This document shows, one piece after another, positions 1 to 8,344 of a DNA stretch of 64,000 nucleotides. Position 1 is the stretch's first letter. Every line of letters begins with the position of its first letter. The notes beneath the pieces were generated by a model. The model saw only the letters and a program-made list of their open reading frames with translations. It was not told the DNA's origin and searched no databases. The stretch lies in the NCBI RefSeq assembly GCF_003992615.1, contig NZ_RZMY01000003.1, positions 188,501 to 252,500 of the forward strand, read 5' to 3'. The position numbers and the translations under genes are program-made. This DNA is from Flagellimonas beolgyonensis (lineage in GTDB: Bacteria > Bacteroidota > Bacteroidia > Flavobacteriales > Flavobacteriaceae).

Positions 1-344
1 CCCAAATTTTTGAGGAGCCCAGGTAAATCCAACCGTAGAATGGAACCCACAATACCGCCAAGATCCCGGACCACATCGAATATACCATGCATAATATCCG
101 AAAAGCCCTTTACAAAACCCCCGATCAACCCGCCAACAACATTCCCTACAAAGCAACCAACGCTGCCGGCATTGTCACATAACCAATCTGTAGCCGATTC
201 AATGCCACTCTGAACGGCATCTGTGACGGTATCCACAGCATCCTCAACTGTATCCACCACTGCATCGACCACATCTTCAACAACATCACCTACGGCTGAA
301 GCCGCTGATGACACCGCATTGCCTATACTACTGAAAAATCCCAT
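1..344 (-). CDS. Partial hypothetical protein with amphipathic N-terminus
   Basis: I do not recognise this gene. An ATG at 344 opens a frame that stays open to the left edge, so at least 114 residues are coded and the C-terminus is missing. Residues about 15-45 alternate small or hydrophobic residues with Asp/Glu, in units such as VVEDVVDAVVDTVEDAV, giving a strongly amphipathic helix. Then come WLCDNAGSVGC and a glycine-rich hydrophobic stretch (VVGGLIGGFVKGF) that could insert in or lie on a membrane. There is no obvious signal peptide. It lies downstream of the AraC gene on the same strand, across a 287-base gap. A TAnnTTTG box on the minus strand at 573-580 could be its promoter. Confidence 0.55.
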   Translation of the reverse strand, partial: MGFFSSIGNAVSSAASAVGDVVEDVVDAVVDTVEDAVDTVTDAVQSGIESATDWLCDNAGSVGCFVGNVVGGLIGGFVKGFSDIMHGIFDVVRDLGGIVGSILRLDLPGLLKNL

Positions 345-631
345 AAATATATTTTTAAAGAAACTAAAGGGGGGAACAAACTTCCTTTGGCATGAATACA
401 ACCAATAGGCTGGAAAGAACCTTAACAATCTAATTATAAAGTATTTACATTCCTATTACAAGTGTATGGAATGACAATGTGATCGTATGGTTTGTAACTA
501 TTACGCCCTTTGAAGTACTTTTCTTCATAAATATTCGATCAAAACCATCAAATTTCAATTAAAATGTAAATCCAAAAGTACGATTAGACCCTATAAAATA
601 GAGCAGTGCTTTTTAGACTTGGGCAAGGAGC
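345..631. other. Intergenic region with possible minus-strand promoter
   Basis: AT-rich spacer between two minus-strand genes. Read on the minus strand it holds TACTTTTG at 573-580, a full match to the Bacteroidota -7 box TAnnTTTG, but I see no TTG at a good -33 distance. No coding or RNA signal is visible. Confidence 0.3.
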
Positions 632-1666
632 CTACACCACCCCCAATTCCCGTTTGCTGTTCTTGAACTCGCTGGGGCTTATCCCGAACTTTTCCTTAAA
701 GATCTTGGAGAAATAACTCCGGCTCGTAAACCCGATGGAGTACACCACTTCCGAAATGTTCAGTTCACTGTTGGCGATCAGGTCGCGGGCGACCTCCAAA
801 CGGGCATTCCGGATGAATTCGGTCACCGTTTTGTTGTAGAGCAGTTTAAACCCTTCCTGTAGTTTGGCCTGGGTAAGGCCGGTTTCGGCCGATATCTCTT
901 CCAACGAAAAATCTTGGGCAATGTGTTTCTCTATCTTTTTGGCAAAGCTGCGGATCGTTTTCAATTCCCGTTTCAGCAGGGAGGTCTGTGGTCTTGTGCC
1001 CAACACCTCTTTGTTGTGCTGGATCATGTGCATGGACAAGATCTGGTACACCAACCCCTCGATCTGCATTACCCAAATCATGCCCTTGGCCTTTACCTTT
1101 TGCAGGGAGGCCATTACATCCGCAATCTTTAGATTGTAGGAGCCGTAATAGGCAAACACCTTTTCGTGGTCGGCGTCCAAAAACACGTTGTACAGCTGTT
1201 TGTTCAGTTCCTCGCCCTGGTTCAACCGCTTGCGCAAAAAGGGCTTTCTTCGCACTTGGATCACACTGGCCACCACTTTTACATCCTTGGGAAAATAACG
1301 GTCGCTGATGCCCCCGTCGCGGTTGGTAAGGATCACCGATTGGAACTGTTCCATGATCTTGATCTGCTCATCGGACTCGTACCCGAACTTGTGCCCGCAG
1401 TAGCCCTCCAAACAGTAGTAAAAATTAATGGGGTTGTAGTTGGAGGTGTCCACCACGATCAGCACCTCATCCATAAAGGTGATGTCGTATTCCAACAGGC
1501 TCACGCCCCAATCAAAGGTGATGAACCGAATGGAACCTTCCGCTTTTTCGTTGGAAACGCTGAGGATGTGCTGGCCCCACTTTTCGGTAAGGGTGCCGCC
1601 AAGAACCTTTTGGAGCTGCTTTACCGATTCTGCAGTATCCTGGGCATCCACATGGATCTTAATCAT
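632..1666 (-). CDS. AraC family transcriptional regulator
   Basis: A 344-residue DNA-binding regulator. The C-terminal 95 residues form the AraC double helix-turn-helix: first helix pair around LEEISAETGLTQAKLQEGF, second around INISEVVYSIGFTSRSYFSKIFKEKFG, followed by the usual GISPSEF. The N-terminal 240 residues resemble no sensor domain I can name; they contain a Cys/Tyr-rich YYCLEGYCG segment. ATG at 1666 is the first good start. Gene targets cannot be read from position, since the upstream neighbour at 1859 is divergent and the downstream gene is the unknown protein at 1-344. It is a one-component regulator rather than a two-component output domain, because no receiver domain precedes the HTH. 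Confidence 0.88.
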   Translation of the reverse strand: MIKIHVDAQDTAESVKQLQKVLGGTLTEKWGQHILSVSNEKAEGSIRFITFDWGVSLLEYDITFMDEVLIVVDTSNYNPINFYYCLEGYCGHKFGYESDEQIKIMEQFQSVILTNRDGGISDRYFPKDVKVVASVIQVRRKPFLRKRLNQGEELNKQLYNVFLDADHEKVFAYYGSYNLKIADVMASLQKVKAKGMIWVMQIEGLVYQILSMHMIQHNKEVLGTRPQTSLLKRELKTIRSFAKKIEKHIAQDFSLEEISAETGLTQAKLQEGFKLLYNKTVTEFIRNARLEVARDLIANSELNISEVVYSIGFTSRSYFSKIFKEKFGISPSEFKNSKRELGVV

Positions 1667-1858
1667 GGGGTAAACGGGTGATCATGGGTTAAACTTCGCT
1701 TGCAAGCCACTAAAGATAGGTTTTGTTCTTGGGCAGACAATCCCCAGCAACTTTTTTGTCCCCATTTTTATAAAAATTTAGCAAAAGGAGCATCAAAAAA
1801 CGCTTTTGAGTCAACCCGTGATCGGTCAAACCTTTTACTTGTTTCCAAAAAGAAGACC

Positions 1859-2557
1859 ATGATCTACAAACTTTCCAATGTAGCGGACCAACGGGTGATC
1901 GAGGAAACGTTTGGTCTGCGTTTCAAGTATCCCCAGCTATACCGACCCCAACCTTTGATCAATGGCTTTGAGGAAGCCAACCTCTCCATGGTGACCATGG
2001 AAAACAACAAAGAAATCACTTTTGCCATTTGGGGCCTGATGCCGCAAAACTTCAAGGAAGATTGGCAGCAGTTCCAAAACCACGCCAACACCCTTAACGT
2101 ACCCGTGCAAGATCTGGAGCAAGTGGCCTGGATGAAGGAATCGCTCCGACACCGCAGATGCGCCATTATCGTATCGGGGTTTTATACCCATCGCCTAAAA
2201 AATGGCAATACAACCAGCTACTATTTGTGCCGCCCCGACGGCAAACCGTTCTACCTTGCCGGGGTCTACAACGTTTTGGAAGATGGCTTCCAATGTTCGG
2301 CCCTCATCACCAACAAGACCAACAATTTTGTGGCCCACTACCACGATATCAGCCATTTGGCACCCATCATTATCCCAAAAAGCGATGCGAAAGCTTGGTT
2401 GGACCCTAAAACCAAAATGGCGGACATTAAAAAAATGGTGATGGACCCCAAGGAAGTCCAATTAAAGGCCACACCCATGCCCAACCAATTTTTTCAAAAG
2501 AAGGGGCCTCTTCGCCAAAAAGGCACTGTGGAAGGAATCGGCAACGCTTCTGTTTAG
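1859..2557 (+). CDS. SRAP-fold (YedK/HMCES-like) protein lacking canonical catalytic residues
   Basis: This 232-residue protein matches the SRAP (SOS response-associated peptidase) fold by its segment order: FAIWGLMP (55-62), the RRCAIIVSGFY core (99-108), PFYLAGVYN (130-138), a CSALIT strand and a YHD motif (161-163) followed by APIIIP. Family members normally start Met-Cys, with Cys2 forming the crosslink to abasic DNA, and carry GFYEW. Here the protein starts MIYK and has GFYTH at 107-111, so both Cys2 and the glutamate are absent; a histidine near the third site remains. The open frame reaches back to 1700 but the extension has no SRAP features, so I chose ATG 1859. It may bind DNA or nucleotides without the crosslinking activity. 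Confidence 0.75.
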   Translation: MIYKLSNVADQRVIEETFGLRFKYPQLYRPQPLINGFEEANLSMVTMENNKEITFAIWGLMPQNFKEDWQQFQNHANTLNVPVQDLEQVAWMKESLRHRRCAIIVSGFYTHRLKNGNTTSYYLCRPDGKPFYLAGVYNVLEDGFQCSALITNKTNNFVAHYHDISHLAPIIIPKSDAKAWLDPKTKMADIKKMVMDPKEVQLKATPMPNQFFQKKGPLRQKGTVEGIGNASV

Positions 2558-2668
2558 CTTTTGAGTCAAGATAAAAACGGTTCGGGGCAAACCTTGCTCC
2601 CAAAAAACCGGAAATTTGTAATGTACTGATTAAGAGTTAGTCAGGCCATTAACTAAAAAACAGAAACT

Positions 2669-2830
2669 ATGTTACGTTGGACCGTTACCTTTATAATTTT
2701 GGCCATTGTGGCCGGTATTTTCGGATTTGGCGGCATCGCTGCCGGAGCGGCCAGTATTGCCAAGATCCTATTCTTCATTTTTATTGTGCTGTTTATCATT
2801 TCACTGATCACCGGACGTAAAAAAATCTAG
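2669..2830 (+). CDS. DUF1328 small membrane protein
   Basis: A 53-residue protein starting MLRWTVTFIILAIVAGIFGFGG, with two hydrophobic segments (about 5-25 and 31-48) and a short basic tail GRKK. This matches the DUF1328/YtjA family of tiny two-pass inner-membrane proteins, usually 50-60 residues and often linked to envelope stress. The function is unknown. It lies 41 bases upstream of an acidic lipoprotein gene on the same strand, and the two are probably co-transcribed and end at the hairpin near 3102. Confidence 0.8.
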   Translation: MLRWTVTFIILAIVAGIFGFGGIAAGAASIAKILFFIFIVLFIISLITGRKKI

Positions 2831-2871
2831 AAGAGCCCCTAAAAACAATCATTAACATTAAACACTATACC

Positions 2872-3078
2872 ATGAGAAAATCGATAAACCTGATACTTTT
2901 ACTACTGACACTGACCTTGACCACCAGCTTGGTAAGTTGCCGAGAAACCAAGGAGGACAAAGCGGAAGATGCCATCGAGGATGTGAAGGACGGCGTGGAA
3001 GATGCCGGAGATGAAATTGAGGACGCCGCCGACGATGTAGAGGATAAAATTGAAGAGGCCACCGATGGCGATTCCTAA
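2872..3078 (+). CDS. Small acidic lipoprotein with amphipathic repeats
   Basis: A 68-residue protein. Residues 1-23 are a lipoprotein signal ending in the lipobox LVSC, with the lipidated Cys at 23. The mature 45 residues are very acidic with a near-heptad pattern (AIEDVKDG, GVEDAGDE, IEDAADD, VEDKIEEA), predicting one long charged amphipathic helix. Similar small helical lipoproteins occur throughout Bacteroidota without an assigned function. It probably sits at the inner or outer membrane facing the periplasm. It follows the DUF1328 gene and precedes a clear terminator. A surfactant-like or stress-protective envelope role is only a guess from composition. Confidence 0.7.
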   Translation: MRKSINLILLLLTLTLTTSLVSCRETKEDKAEDAIEDVKDGVEDAGDEIEDAADDVEDKIEEATDGDS

Positions 3079-3101
3079 ACTTGGCAACCCACATTCCATA
3101 A

Positions 3102-3126
3102 CCCTGACCGTTGTGTCGGGGTTTTT
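3102..3126 (+). terminator. Rho-independent terminator
   Basis: CCCTGAC, a six-base loop, then GTCGGGG (one G-T pair) and a T-run. It closes the DUF1328/lipoprotein unit before the cardiolipin synthase gene. Confidence 0.75.
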
Positions 3127-3199
3127 TGTTGGCCCTATTTCAAAAGGGCTTCGTATTTTGCAGGGGCACACCCGTAACCACTAACATCAACCGAACCAC

Positions 3200-4621
3200 T
3201 TGAAAACGGCACTGTACTATATTCACATCCTGTTGAGCCTTTGGGCTATCGGCGCCATCATTTACCATGGCAGGCGGCCCTCCCGCTCGTTGGGGTGGGT
3301 GCTCATCATTGCGGTGTTGCCCTTTCTGGGGGTAGTGTTGTATTACCTCTTCGGCATGAACCGCCGAAAGTTCAAGTTTTTCAACAGCAAGGAATTTGAT
3401 AAGCGAAAGCGATTTGGCCGTCCCCAAAGCATAGCGGAACAGTCCCCCAAAATGGAATTTGATCGGGACATCCGCAAAAAAAGGTTGGCCAAATTGATCA
3501 CGGCCAACTGCGATACCCACCCGGTATCGGGGAACCACATCGAAGTTTTACACGATGGCGGGGAAACCTTCAATGCGCTTTTTAAGGCCATGGAGCAGGC
3601 GGAGCGCTTTATCCATTTACAATATTACATTTTGGAGCAGGGCGACCTGTTAGACAAGATGTTGGAACTCTTCGAGCGCAAGATCAAGGAAGGGGTGGAA
3701 GTGCGTATCCTGTACGATTCCCTGGGCAGTTACCATCTGCGCGGCCGTCCCAAAAAACAGTTTCAGGATATCGGTGTGGACATCCATCCCATTATGCCCA
3801 TCCGGTTGAACAACCTGCTGTTCTCCCTCAATTTTCGCAACCATCGAAAAATTGTGGTAATCGACAACAAAGTGGCCTTTACGGGAGGGGTGAACGTATC
3901 CGACAAATACATTAAATATGGCGACGGATTGGGCAAATGGAAAGACACCCATCTAAAGATGGAAGGGCCCATTGTGAACGACATCCATTTGGTTTTTTTG
4001 AAAGACTATTTCTTTGCTAGCCGGAACGAGACCTTCGAGGTAAAAGCCTACCTCTCCGAGCAGCCCGAACAGGGCAAGGTAGTGGCCCAAGTGGTATCCG
4101 GCGGACCCGATTCGGACCAACCGGCCATTATGCAACAGTACATCAGCATGATGAACCAGGCGCAAACCTCCATCCATATCGCCAATCCGTATTTTTTACC
4201 CGGAGAGGCCTTTTTGCAAACGCTGAAAATGGTCGCCCTCGAAGGCGTGGAAGTCAACCTGCTGATTCCGAAAAAGTCCGACTCCATGGCGGCCAAATAT
4301 GCCATGTTCTCCCAATTTGAAGAATTGCTGGGCGTTGGGGCGAACATTTACCTGCGCAAGGATTTCTCGCATAGTAAAATATTGATCGTGGACGATGATC
4401 TCGTCTCCATCGGTTCCGGAAACTTCGACATCCGGAGTTTTGAACTGAACTACGAAGCCAATGTGCTGTTGTATGACGAGACCATCACTTCCAATATGAA
4501 GTCCGAGTATCTCGACATTTGTGAAAAGGCGGAAAAAGTTTCCCTGGAAACGTTTAAAAACCGGTCGTTTGGCCAAAAATTCCTCGAAGGCCTGTTCCGG
4601 TTCTTCAAACCGCTGCTTTAA
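3200..4621 (+). CDS. cls: Cardiolipin synthase (phospholipase D superfamily)
   Basis: A 473-residue membrane enzyme that condenses two phosphatidylglycerols (or a related donor) into cardiolipin. Two N-terminal hydrophobic segments (about 4-23 and 32-52) form the usual PLDc_N membrane anchor. Two HKD motifs follow: HRKIVVIDNKVAFTGG with His215/Lys217/Asp222, and HSKILIVDDDLVSIGSGN with His391/Lys393/Asp398. Both are complete, so it should be active. Length agrees with bacterial ClsA. The chosen start is a TTG at 3200, which gives the MKTALYY anchor; no ATG lies upstream of the first membrane segment in this frame. Transcription is separated from the preceding lipoprotein by a terminator. Confidence 0.93.
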   Translation: MKTALYYIHILLSLWAIGAIIYHGRRPSRSLGWVLIIAVLPFLGVVLYYLFGMNRRKFKFFNSKEFDKRKRFGRPQSIAEQSPKMEFDRDIRKKRLAKLITANCDTHPVSGNHIEVLHDGGETFNALFKAMEQAERFIHLQYYILEQGDLLDKMLELFERKIKEGVEVRILYDSLGSYHLRGRPKKQFQDIGVDIHPIMPIRLNNLLFSLNFRNHRKIVVIDNKVAFTGGVNVSDKYIKYGDGLGKWKDTHLKMEGPIVNDIHLVFLKDYFFASRNETFEVKAYLSEQPEQGKVVAQVVSGGPDSDQPAIMQQYISMMNQAQTSIHIANPYFLPGEAFLQTLKMVALEGVEVNLLIPKKSDSMAAKYAMFSQFEELLGVGANIYLRKDFSHSKILIVDDDLVSIGSGNFDIRSFELNYEANVLLYDETITSNMKSEYLDICEKAEKVSLETFKNRSFGQKFLEGLFRFFKPLL

Positions 4622-4640
4622 CACTTCTTTTTTCGCTAAC

Positions 4641-4657
4641 GCATCAAGGATTGATGC
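4641..4657. repeat. Perfect short inverted repeat downstream of cls
   Basis: GCATCAA-gga-TTGATGC, seven perfect base pairs with a three-base loop, 20 bases after the cls stop. There is no T-run, so it is a weak terminator at best; it may be an RNA 3'-end stabiliser or an operator for the next gene. Confidence 0.4.
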
Positions 4658-4688
4658 ATTTGAGACAAGCCCAACAAGAGTGCCTTGC

Positions 4689-4696
4689 TAGTTTTG
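4689..4696 (+). promoter_or_regulatory. Bacteroidota -7 promoter box
   Basis: TAGTTTTG exactly fits TAnnTTTG and lies 19 bases before the ATG of the barrel gene at 4715. The -33 TTG is poorly placed (nearest TTTG at 4659-4662). Confidence 0.5.
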
Positions 4697-4714
4697 TATC
4701 AAACAATAACTATC

Positions 4715-5179
4715 ATGAGAAATATCTTTTTTATGCTCCTCTTTTTGGGAGCCACGACACTAAGCGCCCAAAGCATTGCCAAAAACGCCTTGGGTATTCG
4801 AGTAGGCGATAATGATGGATTTGGAGGTGAAATCTCCTATCAACGATACCTAAAGGAAAACAACCGTTTGGAGTTCGACCTCGGTTGGAGGGATTCCAAC
4901 AATGTGGATGCCTTTAAATTGGTGGGACTGTACCAATGGGTGATGCCCATTGATGGCGGTTTCAACTGGTACGTGGGTGCCGGTGGGGGTATCGGTTCCT
5001 TTGATGCCGGCGACAATGATGGCACCTTCGCCCTGGTAGCCGGTGACCTGGGTATCGAGTACAATTTTGAGATCCCCTTGATGATTTCCCTCGATATGCG
5101 ACCCGAATTGGGTTTCAATGACAGTTATTCCGATGATCTGGACCTCGATATCGCACTGGGAATTCGATACCAGTTTTAA
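4715..5179 (+). CDS. Outer-membrane beta-barrel protein (small porin-like)
   Basis: A 154-residue exported protein. Residues 1-19 (MRNIFFMLLFLGATTLSAQ) are a Sec signal peptide with cleavage after SAQ. The mature chain shows alternating hydrophobic strands (IRVGDNDGFGGEISYQRYL, RLEFDLGWRDS, FKLVGLYQW, FNWYVGAGGGIG) and ends in an aromatic residue (GIRYQF), the outer-membrane sorting signal read by BamA. The strand count fits an eight-stranded barrel. The frame is open to 4685, but that extension precedes the signal peptide and overlaps the promoter box, so ATG 4715 is preferred. The substrate or role is unknown. Confidence 0.8.
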   Translation: MRNIFFMLLFLGATTLSAQSIAKNALGIRVGDNDGFGGEISYQRYLKENNRLEFDLGWRDSNNVDAFKLVGLYQWVMPIDGGFNWYVGAGGGIGSFDAGDNDGTFALVAGDLGIEYNFEIPLMISLDMRPELGFNDSYSDDLDLDIALGIRYQF

Positions 5180-5201
5180 AAAATAAACACTAACACATGA
5201 C

Positions 5202-5230
5202 AAGGGGCAAAAATCAATTTGCCCCTTTTT
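5202..5230 (+). terminator. Rho-independent terminator
   Basis: AAGGGGCAAA, a short loop, TTTGCCCCTT and a T-run. A strong hairpin closing the barrel gene; the next gene starts only about 14 bases later. Confidence 0.85.
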
Positions 5231-5243
5231 TAACTATACCGTT

Positions 5244-5876
5244 TTGCGAAAAAGAATACTACAACTTTTCCTTTTTTTTCTAGTCCTTTTATTAATCACC
5301 GTACTTATGTCCGATCCAAAAAAATCCATACCCCAAAGCATTGCTCCAGAAGTGAATACCGCACTTCGGCATTTCCCTGAACTCAAGAACGTGCCCATTG
5401 AGTTCAAGTTCAAAAAGAACATCAAAAAATCCGTGATGCAGGCCCAGCCCGCTTTCAACAGCATTTTTAAGGGTAAGACGGAGAGGGGATATAAAATATT
5501 GATCAGTGAAAAATTCAAGATAGCAGGATCGGAAATTAAAACCGTTGATGTGCCCTCCGATGTGTTGATCGGCTGGATCGGCCACGAATTGGGCCATGTG
5601 ATGGACTACCAACAACGAAGCGGGCTCAACCTTGTGGGTTTTGGCATCCGCTATGTTTTTCTGAAGGATTTTATCAAATCAGCGGAGCGCGCTGCCGATT
5701 CCTTTGCCGTTTCGCGGGGCATGTCGGAATATATTATTACCACAAAGCGGTTTATTCTGGACAACGCAAACATAGCGCCCGCTTACAAGAAAAGAATAAA
5801 ACAGTACTACCTTTCTCCCGACGAAATCATGGAGATGGTAGAAAATCAGGATGCTTTGCCCCAAAAGGAATCTTAG
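5244..5876 (+). CDS. Membrane-anchored zinc metalloprotease-like protein
   Basis: A 210-residue protein with an N-terminal hydrophobic anchor (about 5-22) and a periplasmic or extracytoplasmic domain. HELGH at 114-118 in GWIGHELGHVMDY is a zincin motif: the two histidines bind zinc and the glutamate is the base. A downstream ERAADSFAVSRG (148-159) could give the third acidic ligand, as in gluzincins. The start used is TTG 5244, because the first ATG (coding the Met of VLMSD) would remove the anchor. Substrate unknown. Its stop overlaps the convergent GH3 gene by three bases. Confidence 0.65.
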   Translation: MRKRILQLFLFFLVLLLITVLMSDPKKSIPQSIAPEVNTALRHFPELKNVPIEFKFKKNIKKSVMQAQPAFNSIFKGKTERGYKILISEKFKIAGSEIKTVDVPSDVLIGWIGHELGHVMDYQQRSGLNLVGFGIRYVFLKDFIKSAERAADSFAVSRGMSEYIITTKRFILDNANIAPAYKKRIKQYYLSPDEIMEMVENQDALPQKES

Positions 5877-7396
5877 CTATTGTGCTTCACGAACGCTTCC
5901 CATTCTTCAAACTTTTCTTCGCCCATTACCCGCTCCATTTTCACTTGCCCACCTTTTTTCTTGTTGGCCCCACTCCAGTCTGCAAATACCTGCTGCGGCA
6001 CAAAAGCAACCTTTACTCCTTCCAAAGCTTTGCTTCTGGCAACCTTATAATTTTTATTGGCCTGTTTGAGATAGGTGTCCAAAATATCCGCGGCCTTTTT
6101 TCCATCAATAGCTGTATCGCTTCCCAAATACCACGAATGGTAGAACCCATCCTCAAAGCGTTTGGCGCATAAGGTGTATTCCGGTATTTTGATGTCCAGT
6201 TCACCTTCCAAATGTTTTACCGCATCGTTCAATTTGTTGACAGACAGTTGGGAACCTACGGTATTCAGGAAGAACTTGGTACGGCCCGTGATCTTGATTT
6301 CGGCCTTTTCGGTATCGGTAAATGCAATCGTATCGCCGATCATATAGCGCCATGCACCGGCCACGGTGGAAATAAGCAACACATAATCGGTCTCCTCCTC
6401 TACTTGGTCCAAGGTCAGAGCAGGGGCATCATCAGTCAAGGAACCATCCGGGTTGATGTAATCCGGGTCAAAAGGGACAAACTCAAAATATACACCATTG
6501 TCGGTGATCAATTTCATGGCGCTGGTGTCCGGTCGGTTCTGAAAGGCCAAAAACCCTTCGGAGGCCAAATAGGTGTCAATGATCTGGATGGGATGGCCCA
6601 ACAGGGCATTGAAGCTTTTTTCATAGGGATCAAAAGCGACCCCTCCCGAAGTATAGACCTGTAGATTTGGCCAAATTTGATGGATATGGTCGACGTTGTG
6701 GTATTCGATTACCTTTTTCAGCATCAATTCCATCCAAGATGGGATACCACTTAGTGCACCGATGTCCCAATTTTTGGCCTGTTTTGCAATGGACAGGACC
6801 CGTTCGTCCCAATCATCGATCTGTGCGATTTCTTCGCCCGGTTTGTAGTACCGTCGAAACCAAAACGGAATATTGCTGGCACTGATGCCACTGATCTCCC
6901 CTTCTTGGCGACCATCCCGTTCCTTTAGATTGGTGGAACTCCCCAACATCAAGATCTCTTTTTCAAAAAACTCGGCGGGCATGTCAAAATTGTTCAAGGC
7001 CAACACTTGTTTGATCCCTGCATTTTTAATGGCGTCGATCATGTCCTCGGTTACTGGTATCCGTTTGGATTTTTTTCCAGTGGTACCTGAACTCAGTGCA
7101 AAAAAATTGGGGGTCCCCGGCCAGATCACGTCCGCTTCACCATCAATGGTCCTGTTCCACCATTCCTGGGTAATTTTAGGGTAATCGAAGTAGGGAACCT
7201 TTTCCCCAAAGTGTTGGACCATATCCTCGGATTCCAAAATGGAACCAAATCCATAATGTTGTCCAAATTGGGTCTCCTTGGCGGTCTCCAAAAGGGTTTT
7301 AAGCACTTCCCGTTGTTCCTCGACTGGATCTTTGTCCTTTCTGACGACATCCGTTGTTGCAATAAATCCTTTAATGATGTTTCCTATAATGGCCAT
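5873..7396 (-). CDS. GH3 auxin-responsive promoter family protein (acyl-adenylate/amide synthetase fold)
   Basis: A 507-residue cytoplasmic protein of the GH3 family, named after the plant auxin-responsive gene, not a glycoside hydrolase. Plant members adenylate a carboxylate and join it to an amino acid. The ATP-binding signature LSSGTTGKKSKRIPVT lies near residues 101-116, an acid/Tyr-rich motif (VYTSGGVAFDPYEKSF) near 240, and YMIGDTIAFTD near 355. Bacterial members are common in Bacteroidota and have mostly unknown substrates. ATG at 7396 fits family length. It is convergent with the metalloprotease gene, and no operon partner is visible. Confidence 0.88.
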   Translation of the reverse strand: MAIIGNIIKGFIATTDVVRKDKDPVEEQREVLKTLLETAKETQFGQHYGFGSILESEDMVQHFGEKVPYFDYPKITQEWWNRTIDGEADVIWPGTPNFFALSSGTTGKKSKRIPVTEDMIDAIKNAGIKQVLALNNFDMPAEFFEKEILMLGSSTNLKERDGRQEGEISGISASNIPFWFRRYYKPGEEIAQIDDWDERVLSIAKQAKNWDIGALSGIPSWMELMLKKVIEYHNVDHIHQIWPNLQVYTSGGVAFDPYEKSFNALLGHPIQIIDTYLASEGFLAFQNRPDTSAMKLITDNGVYFEFVPFDPDYINPDGSLTDDAPALTLDQVEEETDYVLLISTVAGAWRYMIGDTIAFTDTEKAEIKITGRTKFFLNTVGSQLSVNKLNDAVKHLEGELDIKIPEYTLCAKRFEDGFYHSWYLGSDTAIDGKKAADILDTYLKQANKNYKVARSKALEGVKVAFVPQQVFADWSGANKKKGGQVKMERVMGEEKFEEWEAFVKHNS

Positions 7397-7669
7397 GATC
7401 GTAGTTTTAATTTCTAGGTAAAACTAGCTTCAAACCCTGGCACACCTTTACTCAATACATTTTAAGATTGACTTGATTCCTAAACCAATGGCGAAAAAGC
7501 AATAGTGCAAGTGCATTTACGGCTTAAGACATTGGTTTTAACATTTTTAAAACAGTGAAGGAATGGACTTCTTAATGTTTTCATAAATATGAAAATCAAA
7601 TGGTTCCATAGTTAGAAAATATACAACTAACTCTTATATTTAACGAATCCAGTTTAACTTTAAACAAAA
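7397..7669. other. Divergent intergenic region with long inverted repeat
   Basis: Spacer between the GH3-like gene (leftward) and a small rightward gene. AAACCAATG at 7482-7490 pairs with CATTGGTTT at 7530-7538 over a 39-base loop, which may be a regulatory structure or operator pair. No other coding signal is visible. Confidence 0.25.
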
Positions 7670-7897
7670 ATGACCCACGATTTACTTGCACAAGCACAGG
7701 AGTTTGAGAACAGGCCCATGAGTCATATGTCAACCAGTGATAGGGTTGAAGCGTCCCGAGAGGCCAAAAAATTGATTCTTTCCATAAACGAGATCTATAA
7801 GAAGACCAAGGATTCCAAACTTATGGATGTGATGAAAAGCCTTACCGAGAAAAAACGCAAAATTGAAAAGCGTTTAAAAGGAACGCCTTTGGTTTAA
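7670..7897 (+). CDS. Small basic helical protein of unknown function
   Basis: A 75-residue soluble protein. I cannot name it. It appears all-helical: residues 22-45 (DRVEASREAKKLILSINEI) and 49-72 (SKLMDVMKSLTEKKRKIEK) form two charged amphipathic helices, with a very basic C-terminus (EKKRKIEKRLKG). There is no signal peptide or membrane segment. Lone small cytoplasmic proteins like this are common in Flavobacteriaceae. Nucleic-acid binding is possible from the charge, but this is inference only. Confidence 0.6.
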   Translation: MTHDLLAQAQEFENRPMSHMSTSDRVEASREAKKLILSINEIYKKTKDSKLMDVMKSLTEKKRKIEKRLKGTPLV

Positions 7898-8183
7898 TTG
7901 CTCCCATTGTTTTACATCCATTTGAGGAGCCATTTATACCATTCATTTTCTGAAATTCTCCGCGTTAATTGACCCATAATTAACGTAACAATCTATATTA
8001 CAGTCATTTAAAATATATTCAAGGCATATCTTCCCCGATATGCCTTTTTCCATTTACATAACATTTCCGACCAGTTATGTCCATATTGCTGCCATGGATA
8101 TAATTGTGGATTGTAGACCCAAGGTATTCTGTATTTTCGAAGTGTAGATACAATCTCAACCCAGTAAACAAACACTCAAAAAA

Positions 8184-8285
8184 ATGAACACTATTGAAGC
8201 AAAACTCGGATATCTCTTTTGGTATTTCGTACTTGCCCTCTCACTTTATTCACTACTGAGCAGTCTGTATTATTATATGATTTAA
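8184..8285 (+). CDS. Micro-protein with one membrane helix
   Basis: A 33-residue reading frame starting ATG at 8184, with one hydrophobic segment (about 9-31) rich in Tyr/Leu/Ser: YLFWYFVLALSLYSLLSSLY. It sits alone in a 476-base gap and is followed about 60 bases later by a strong terminator. A near-match -7 box (TATTTTCG, about 8132-8139) lies upstream. No family is recognised. The position and clear terminator favour a real small transcript, but translation is unproven. Confidence 0.4.
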   Translation: MNTIEAKLGYLFWYFVLALSLYSLLSSLYYYMI

Positions 8286-8344
8286 GCTATACTAAACACT
8301 AGCATCAATCAGAAATTTCCTGTAGTTAATAATGTCTCTGTTAG

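Noticed and set aside
10..408. Two plus-strand frames rich in Thr/Pro/Ser
   Set aside because: They are antisense to the minus-strand gene ending at 344; their low-complexity composition is the mirror of its Asp/Val repeat.
1700..1858. Longer start for the SRAP-fold protein
   Set aside because: The 53 extra residues have no SRAP features and lack Met-Cys; the region fits a 5' untranslated or promoter segment.
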